Source of the DNA: Chitinophaga pinensis
GTDB taxonomy: Bacteria > Bacteroidota > Bacteroidia > Chitinophagales > CAMDFR01
DNA length: 51,560 bases
Direction: 5' to 3'
NCBI GenBank assembly: GCA_945860705.1
Contig: CAMART010000020.1
Location: 1-51,560, forward strand
Below, piece by piece: positions 47,348-51,560 of the stretch (positions are counted from its first letter, which is position 1; the number at the start of each line of letters is the position of its first letter). A model generated the notes under the pieces. It did not search any database. It worked only from the letters and a program-made list of their open reading frames with translations, and had not been told where the DNA came from. The position numbers and the translations under genes are program-made.

Positions 47348-48385
47348 ATGAAGTGGGAAGCAAAAGCAATAAAACATAATAAAGAGAAAAGAATAGCCAT
47401 CTATTTTGAAAAGGATGCAACTCTCATAGCTCGTGTAAAAAAACTCACAGGTGTTCGCTGGAGTGCAACACTGAAGGCTTGGCACGTACCAGATAATCCT
47501 GAAAATAGAGAACGGTTTAAAATAGCACCCGAATTAATATTGAACGACAATCATACAGCACATATCAAAAAATTTGAACAATGGCTCTATTCAAAAAGAT
47601 ATAGTGCCAGTACTATAAAAACATATAGTGAAGCATTAAAATCATTTCTACTATTTTATAATGATATAAGTATCGAAGCTATAACAAATGAAGCTGTAAT
47701 CAAATATAATAATGAATTTATACTCAAAAATGAACTTTCCTCCTCGTACCAAAATCAAATAGTAAATGCAATAAAGCTATTTTTCAGTAGCATAAAAGCA
47801 AAAACTATAAATCCTGAACTGATTCACAGACCTAAACGAGAAAAACTACTGCCCAATGTACTTAGTAAAGAGGAAGTAAAACAAATACTCGAAGCACATA
47901 ATAATATAAAACACAAAGCAATGCTCTCGCTCATATATAGTTGTGGACTCAGGTGTGGTGAATTATTGAACCTAAAACCTATACATATAGATAGCAAACG
48001 AGGAATAGTACTGATAAAACAAGCTAAGGGTAAAAAGGATAGAATAGCCCCATTAAGTATTAAAATACTTGATTTATTGAGAGTTTATTTTAAAGAGTAT
48101 AAACCTGAAAAATATCTTTTTGAAGGGCAAAATGTAGGCACACCATATGATGCAAGAAGTTTACAATTGGTGTTGAAACAAGCATTAGAAAAAACTAAAA
48201 TCACTAAACCTGTGACACTACATTGGCTCAGGCATAGCTATGCTACACATTTGCTCGAATCTGGCACCGATCTTAGGTATATACAAGAGCTACTTGGTCA
48301 TAAAAGCAGTAAAACTACCGAAATATATACTCATGTAAGTACCAATAGTATAAAACAAATAAAAAGTCCTTTTGATGATTTGTAA
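47348..48385 (+). CDS. Tyrosine recombinase with extra N-terminal domain, putative cassette integrase
   Basis: A 345-residue tyrosine recombinase; start ATG at 47348. Residues 1-60 form an extra domain (RIAIYFEKDATLIARVKK, GVRWSATLKAWHVPD) absent from XerC/XerD. A SAM-like core-binding domain spans about 68-150 and the catalytic domain 165-345. All catalytic residues are present: Arg202 (SCGLRCGELL), a Lys in AKGKKDR (227-232), His292 and Arg295 (HWLRHSYATHLL), His318 (LLGH) and Tyr327 (EIYTHV). The tail SPFDDL resembles the SPLDxL end of integron integrases. There is no insertion of the IntI type between the Lys region and HxxR. It is followed directly, same direction, by attI-like repeats and cassettes, so it is the likely cassette recombinase. 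Confidence 0.9.
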   Translation: MKWEAKAIKHNKEKRIAIYFEKDATLIARVKKLTGVRWSATLKAWHVPDNPENRERFKIAPELILNDNHTAHIKKFEQWLYSKRYSASTIKTYSEALKSFLLFYNDISIEAITNEAVIKYNNEFILKNELSSSYQNQIVNAIKLFFSSIKAKTINPELIHRPKREKLLPNVLSKEEVKQILEAHNNIKHKAMLSLIYSCGLRCGELLNLKPIHIDSKRGIVLIKQAKGKKDRIAPLSIKILDLLRVYFKEYKPEKYLFEGQNVGTPYDARSLQLVLKQALEKTKITKPVTLHWLRHSYATHLLESGTDLRYIQELLGHKSSKTTEIYTHVSTNSIKQIKSPFDDL

Positions 48386-48491
48386 GATAATATATATATT
48401 TGAAAAGTAAAATTGAAACAAAAATTACTAAAATCATCGACAATCTATTTAAAAAAAGGTGTGATTGGCGTCCCGAAGTTTCGGGACGTAG
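48386..48491 (+). repeat. attI-like leader repeat, copy C, directly after the recombinase gene
   Basis: Homologous to copy A from the recombinase stop codon onward. TATATTTG box at 48395-48402; degenerate first arm CAATCTATTT (48441-48450); conserved AAAGGTGTGATTGGCG (48455-48470). A second hairpin CGTCCCGAA / TTCGGGACG (48470-48489) has a different stem sequence from copies A and B but the same position. It ends TAG/TTATTG, so a G precedes TT exactly as at a cassette junction. No cassette can be shown between copies C and B; the 150 bases there are purine-rich and hold no gene. Confidence 0.65.
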
Positions 48492-48556
48492 TTATTGAAA
48501 ATAAAGAGATAAAGATGAGAAAGATAAAGATAGAATATAGAAAAAATGAAATGTAA

Positions 48557-48640
48557 TACGAAACAAAATACAATAAAAACCTTCGCCAATCTACCCAATA
48601 TTGGGTGGATTGGCGAAACTCAGTTTCGCCTATATACAAG
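48557..48640 (+). repeat. attI-like leader repeat, copy B, abutting cassette 1
   Basis: TTCGCCAAT (48582-48590) pairs with ATTGGCGAA (48609-48617) around the inner palindrome ACCCAATATTGGGT (48593-48606). A second hairpin GGCGAAACT, C, AGTTTCGCC follows (48612-48630). Then TATATACAAG ends in the G that precedes cassette 1. Its upstream part (GAAACAAAATAC...AAAAAC) aligns with copy A. Repeats A, B and C keep the second hairpin while its bases change on both sides, which points to a structure under selection. Confidence 0.75.
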
Positions 48641-48944
48641 TTATGTGCTATGCTAAAAGAATCGCACGTATTTTATCAATTTTATATTTTGGTATTGGTT
48701 CTGAAAACCATTTTCCCCCAAAGAAATCATTACCGCAATTAGGGCAGTGTTCATTGTCGTGGTATGCTCTACGTTTAAAGTGGTTTTCAGGTATCTCTTT
48801 AAAACAAGAAGCACAGCACATAACAGCACCTAAACTAGATGGCTGGATTTGTTCTTCTTTTGAAGGTTTATCTTTTAAATTATCCATTGTGTTTTTAATT
48901 AAATTTAGAGGTGTTAATCAGCCACCTCGTTTAGCTGCAAAACG
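48641..48944 (+). mobile_element. Cassette 1: integron-like cassette with a zinc-ribbon microprotein
   Basis: Starts TTATGTGC after G48640; its exact reverse complement GCACATAAC with that G is the left box of the attC-like site at 48816-48824 (match 14 of 15 when extended: GTTATGTGCTaTGCT). Unit length 304 bp. The only gene is on the minus strand, so no leader promoter can express it. Crossover sites at both ends read G/TT. Confidence 0.8.
48648..48821 (-). CDS. 57-residue zinc-ribbon microprotein
   Basis: With the start at 48821 the protein is 57 residues. CxxC knuckles (CCASC at 2-6; CPNC at about 26-29) form a putative zinc ribbon, followed by GNDFFGGKWFSEPIPKYKIDKIRAIL. The start ATG lies in the reverse complement of the left box (GTTATGTGC), and the stop codon TAG overlaps the cassette's start box. 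A start 22 codons upstream at 48887 is also open, but those codons would lie inside the attC arm. Such small zinc-ribbon proteins are common cassette cargo; function unknown. Which start is used cannot be settled here. Confidence 0.55.
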   Translation of the reverse strand: MCCASCFKEIPENHFKRRAYHDNEHCPNCGNDFFGGKWFSEPIPKYKIDKIRAILLA

Positions 48945-48950
48945 TTATCG
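48816..48950 (+). repeat. attC-like site closing cassette 1
   Basis: 135 bases. The left arm GCACATAAC AGCACCTAAAC with GATGGCTGGATT (48816-48847) pairs with the right arm AATCAGCCACCTCGTTTAGCTGCAAAAC (48916-48943) before GTTATCG. AACAGCACCTA and TAGCTGCAAAACGTT are identical to the site at 4474-4607, 44 kb away. Unequal arm bases (A versus GTTTT) recall extrahelical bases and unpaired spacer of true attC sites. Confidence 0.85.
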
Positions 48951-48980
48951 GCAACCCTAAAAGACCACACTAACAACAAG

Positions 48981-49568
48981 ATGACAAGCAAATATTTTGA
49001 TAAATTATTAGCGGAAATTTCAAAAACGGGCAAACCTAATATTGAAGACAACGAATATATTAGTCAGTTTTTTATACCTATAAATTCGACAAGAAATTCA
49101 ATTTTAGAAGAACAAGATAAAATTCCAGAATACTTGTATTTCATAAATTCGGGTTTTATGCGACTATTTTACTATGACCAAAACGGAGAAGAACAAACAA
49201 CTTTTTTGTGTTCGCAAAATGGTTTCATTGCATCATTCTCATCATTGATAAATCAGACCAAAGCGACAGAAAATGTAGAGTGTATTACGGATTGTGAATT
49301 ATTGAAAATTTCTTTCGTAAATGCAAAACAACTTGTAGACAAAAGCGTAATTTTCAAAAACTTTTTTTTATTAATGTTTGAAAAGTCTATTTCATTAGCA
49401 ACATTAAGAGCCAATGACTTAGCATCATTAAATGCTGACCAACGCTACCAAAAAATGATAGACCAACAAGCACACTTTATTCAAAATATTCCACTACAAT
49501 ACATTGCTTCATATTTAGGAATAAAACCACAAAGTCTGAGTAGAATTAGAAAACAGGCCATTAAGTAA
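48981..49568 (+). CDS. Crp/Fnr-family transcriptional regulator
   Basis: A 195-residue protein with an N-terminal cyclic-nucleotide-binding-like domain (roughly 25-120: FFIPINSTRNSILEEQDKIPEYLYFINSGFMRLFYYDQNGEEQTTFL) and a C-terminal winged helix (ASYLGIKPQSLSRIRKQ, about 175-191). It lacks the conserved phosphate-binding RxAT pattern, so it may bind no cyclic nucleotide; its ligand is unknown. It is 65 bases before the hydroxylase-family gene and probably controls it. Base composition matches neither flank closely. It is first gene of cassette 2. Confidence 0.88.
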   Translation: MTSKYFDKLLAEISKTGKPNIEDNEYISQFFIPINSTRNSILEEQDKIPEYLYFINSGFMRLFYYDQNGEEQTTFLCSQNGFIASFSSLINQTKATENVECITDCELLKISFVNAKQLVDKSVIFKNFFLLMFEKSISLATLRANDLASLNADQRYQKMIDQQAHFIQNIPLQYIASYLGIKPQSLSRIRKQAIK

Positions 49569-49633
49569 CATTTGTGAAGTAGAATAAAATTTTGTTTTTT
49601 GACATTTGCATTTCATTTAGCAACATTAATAAA

Positions 49634-50410
49634 ATGGAAACATTGCAAGAAATCTTAAAACAACTCCCCACAGCATTTGGACAGTCCTTAATGAATTACG
49701 GGATTATCGTAATTATTTATTTAGTAGTGTGGAAACTATTAAAAAAACGACTTAAAAATTGGAGAATACAATTGAAAGAACGTGTTGATGCAAATCAAAT
49801 CAAGTCAGAATTGTTAAACAGTCTCTTTACTTTAATGGTAAGTACCATATTTGTACTTATAATTTATTCTTTAAAATCACTTGGTTACACGAAAATCTAT
49901 ACAGACATAAATGAGTATCCTAAATTCTTTGCTTATGGTGGTTTTTTTATTTTTTTGCTATTTGACGACACTTGGTTTTATTGGATACACCGACTTTTGC
50001 ACCACCCAAAAATTTTCAAGTACATACACAAAGTACACCATAAAAGTATTGACGTTAATCCGTTTACATCGTTATCCTTTCATTGGGCAGAAGCTTTATT
50101 ACTCACATTTTGGATTGTACCAGTCAGTATGATTTTTCCAATGTACGTTCCTGCACTTGGACTATTACAGATTTGGGGTTTTTTAGACAATATAAAATCA
50201 CATCTTGGATATGAATTTTTTCCAAGTTGGTGGAACAAAAGTTTCGGAAAACTAATGACATCAAGTACACATCATAATATGCACCACAGTAAATTTAATG
50301 GAAATTATGGCGTTCATTTTCGTATTTGGGACAAACTTTTTGGAACAGAATTTAAAGACTACGAAAAAACATTTGACGAAATACAAGACCGAAAAAAGGG
50401 CAGCCGATAA
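49634..50410 (+). CDS. Fatty-acid hydroxylase/sterol desaturase-family membrane protein
   Basis: A 258-residue membrane protein starting METLQEILKQLP at 49634. Three to four membrane segments carry the histidine clusters of the family: HRLLHHPK, HKVHHKSIDVNP, HWAEALLL and HHNMHHSKFNGNYGVHFRIWD. They bind a di-iron centre that hydroxylates or desaturates lipids. Such proteins often act on sphingolipids, carotenoids or sterol-like lipids; the substrate is unknown. The final codon CGA is followed by TAA, which is part of the left attC box GCCGATAAC. With the upstream regulator it may form a self-contained lipid-modifying cassette. Confidence 0.88.
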   Translation: METLQEILKQLPTAFGQSLMNYGIIVIIYLVVWKLLKKRLKNWRIQLKERVDANQIKSELLNSLFTLMVSTIFVLIIYSLKSLGYTKIYTDINEYPKFFAYGGFFIFLLFDDTWFYWIHRLLHHPKIFKYIHKVHHKSIDVNPFTSLSFHWAEALLLTFWIVPVSMIFPMYVPALGLLQIWGFLDNIKSHLGYEFFPSWWNKSFGKLMTSSTHHNMHHSKFNGNYGVHFRIWDKLFGTEFKDYEKTFDEIQDRKKGSR

Positions 50411-50443
50411 CACGGGTTCCTATGTAAAGCACCTCTGTTAGTC
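50403..50443 (+). repeat. Short attC-like site closing cassette 2
   Basis: 41 bases: GCCGATAACACGGGT, a 13-base centre, then ACCTCTGTTAGTC. TAACA pairs with TGTTA and GGGT with ACCT (one G-T pair), with a C-C mismatch between. GTTAGTC fits the R' consensus GTTRRRY except for T at position 6. It is much shorter than the 135-base sites, like the short attC class. The following 100 bases (50444-50543) hold no gene; the IS starts at 50544. Confidence 0.7.
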
Positions 50444-50543
50444 AATTAATTTTATTTCATATTTTCTTTGAAGAAAGAGCTGAAAAATCAGCCCTTGCTT
50501 CGCAGATTTTTTTTTGTTTGCATTACGAAAATAATCATATTTT

Positions 50544-51560
50544 ATTGAATTAACCATTTAGGTCGCAAATATTAATATAACTGATAGTTGAATGCAAATA
50601 GGTTGCGTTTTGGTCTATTATACTTGTAAAAAAATACAAGAATATGTTTGAAGGAATCAATAGTATCGATTTTTATGCTCAATTTCATAATGATGAAACC
50701 TGTTATAAATATTTAGCAGATTTAAAATGGAAAGATGGTTACATCTGTAAAAAATGTAAACATACTTCATATAGTAAAGGGAATTTACCCTACTATAGAA
50801 GGTGTAAGAACTGTGGCTATGATGAAAGTGTAACAGCCCATACTATGTTTCATAAATGCAAAATGGGCATACAAAAAGCATTTGTATCTATGTATGAAAT
50901 CATATCAAGCAAAAAAGGAATAGCCAGTACAACCTTATCCGAAAAAGTATCTGTCAATATAAAAACAGCATGGCTTATAAGAAGAAAGGTACAAGAAAGC
51001 ATGAAGCCTTCATGTAAAAAAAACTCCAAGAATATGTAGAGGTAGATGAGACCAGTGTAGGAGGCTATAGTGCGGGAATGCCAGGCAGAACTTTGGAAGG
51101 AAAGAAACATGCCATTGTTGCACTAGGATATGATGAACAAGGAAACTCTACTAGAGCATATGCAATGCCTATAGAAGATTTTACAAATAAGAGTTTACGA
51201 ACTATATTTGATAAACATATAGATAAAGACGCATTTGTAATGACCGATGGATTTAGAGGATATAATGCACTACATAAGGAATATAAAAATATGGATTATA
51301 AACTTTCAGAGAAAGGAAGCAATTTTGAAAAACTTCATTATCATATATTTAATATTAAAAACTGGATAAGAGGAATACATCATCAATGCTCTCAGAATCA
51401 TTTTTGTGCCTATTTAGATGAGTTCAATTTTAGATTTAACAATAGAGGTGGAGAACTACGAAAAAACATTTTCAATCACCTACTGACCCATTGTATTTAC
51501 GCAAAACCATCTACTTATTCAATGTTAATCAATAAATGCGACTTAAGTGGTTAATCCAAT
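50544..51560 (+). mobile_element. IS1595-family insertion sequence
   Basis: Inverted repeats of 24 bp match at 21 positions: ATTGAATTAACCATTTAGGT-type end at 50544-50567 and its counterpart at 51537-51560, which coincides with the window's right edge. They enclose one transposase gene. The element may continue a few bases beyond the window, and the target duplication cannot be seen. It sits 100 bases after the last cassette, outside the array. Confidence 0.8.
50644..51554 (+). CDS. IS1595-family transposase, two frames joined at an A8 run
   Basis: The first frame (50644-51039) encodes an N-terminal zinc ribbon (CKKCKHTSYSKGNLPYYRRCKNC) and helical part (GIQKAFVSMYEIISSKKGIASTTLSEKV). The second reads on at a -1 offset from the A8 run at 51016-51023 and opens LQEYVEVDETSVGGY, the first catalytic acid of ISXO2-like transposases; later DGFRGYNALHKEYK and NNRGGEL segments complete the DDE domain. 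Joined, it is about 300 residues. Either programmed -1 slippage at the A run makes the full enzyme, or one base was gained and the copy is dead. The residue after DET is Ser where Tyr is usual. Confidence 0.8.

Larger units (their letters stand above)
48945..50437 (+). mobile_element. Cassette 2: integron-like cassette with Crp-type regulator and fatty-acid hydroxylase-family gene
   Basis: Begins TTATCGGC after G48944; the reverse complement GCCGATAAC is the left box of the closing site at 50403-50411 (extended match GTTATCGGCaaCCCT / GTTATCGGCtgCCCT, 13 of 15). Length 1493 bp, holding two same-strand genes. The second gene's stop codon lies inside the left box. A two-gene cassette is unusual but known in integrons. 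Confidence 0.85.

Noticed and set aside
47348-48385. Calling the recombinase a canonical IntI
   Set aside because: The sequence between the catalytic Lys region and HxxR is of normal Xer length and lacks the IntI-specific insertion; only the SPFDDL tail is IntI-like.
48491-48640. A further mini-cassette between leader copies C and B
   Set aside because: Only six bases (TTATTG / CAATAA) are complementary at the expected places, too few in AT-rich sequence; copy B also aligns with copy A as a leader rather than as an attC.
48601-48960. 119-codon plus-strand reading frame over cassette 1
   Set aside because: It is antisense to the zinc-ribbon frame, crosses the recombination boxes and shows no motif, while the minus-strand frame has paired CxxC knuckles.
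50437-50543. A third cassette after cassette 2
   Set aside because: The expected complement of TTAGTCAATT as an R'' box is not found before the IS, and no gene is present; the array may end here or have been cut by the IS insertion.

Overview
The window looks like a chromosomal piece of a low-GC member of the Bacteroidota. The evidence is several cell-surface proteins with type IX secretion (T9SS) C-terminal sorting domains or gliding-motility-associated (CHU_C) C-termini, promoters of the TAnnTTTG type (one is a textbook TTG-N19-TATCTTTG before rplU), few Shine-Dalgarno sequences, and Bacteroidota-type family members such as DUF4230 and an L27 with an HhH tail. I cannot name the genus from sequence alone.

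Layout. 1-593: tail of a CHU_C surface protein. 673-2286: pckA. 2372-4607: an integron-like cassette locus without a recombinase. 4829-8150: DUF4230 protein, aspartic protease-like protein, galK and galT, all on the minus strand. 8206-13352: small lipoprotein, pyrB, pyrR, an FAH-family hydrolase, a YciI-like protein and gyrB. 13457-23357: surface protein, YdcF-like lipoprotein, pcm, rsmE, membrane glycosyltransferase-like protein, DMT transporter and tandem amidohydrolase. 23432-33269: alpha/beta hydrolase, giant CHU_C protein, SirB-like protein, cytochrome c, anmK, PhoD-like phosphatase and a second repeat-rich CHU_C protein. 33258-46152: small membrane protein, lipoprotein, alaS, M23 peptidase, MerR regulator, large T9SS protein, an unknown helical protein flanked by inverted repeats, small secreted protein, prmC and an M48 protease. 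46232-47253: rplU-rpmA. 47348-50443: tyrosine recombinase plus cassette array. 50544-51560: an IS1595-type element.

The most interesting system is the pair of integron-like loci. At 47348-50443 a tyrosine recombinase gene is followed in the same direction by two copies of an attI-like hairpin repeat and then two gene cassettes. Each cassette starts with TT plus a short sequence whose exact reverse complement is the left (R'') box of the attC-like palindrome closing that same cassette: GTTATGTGC/GCACATAAC for cassette 1 and GTTATCGGC/GCCGATAAC for cassette 2. This is the diagnostic geometry of integron cassettes. The second locus (2372-4607) has the same attI-like repeat, a tiny geneless cassette and a cassette carrying an SBBP beta-propeller T9SS protein (TTAAGGGC/GCCCTTAA). 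In place of a recombinase gene it keeps only a 13-bp match to the 3' end of one. The recombinase has all Xer catalytic residues and an IntI-like SPxDxL tail. It lacks the insertion typical of IntI before the HxxR motif and carries an extra N-terminal domain of about 60 residues. I infer a Bacteroidota integron-like system run by a non-IntI recombinase.

Most other genes are housekeeping (gluconeogenesis, pyrimidine synthesis, galactose use, translation, DNA gyrase, cell-wall recycling) or surface proteins. No rRNA, tRNA or CRISPR array was seen.
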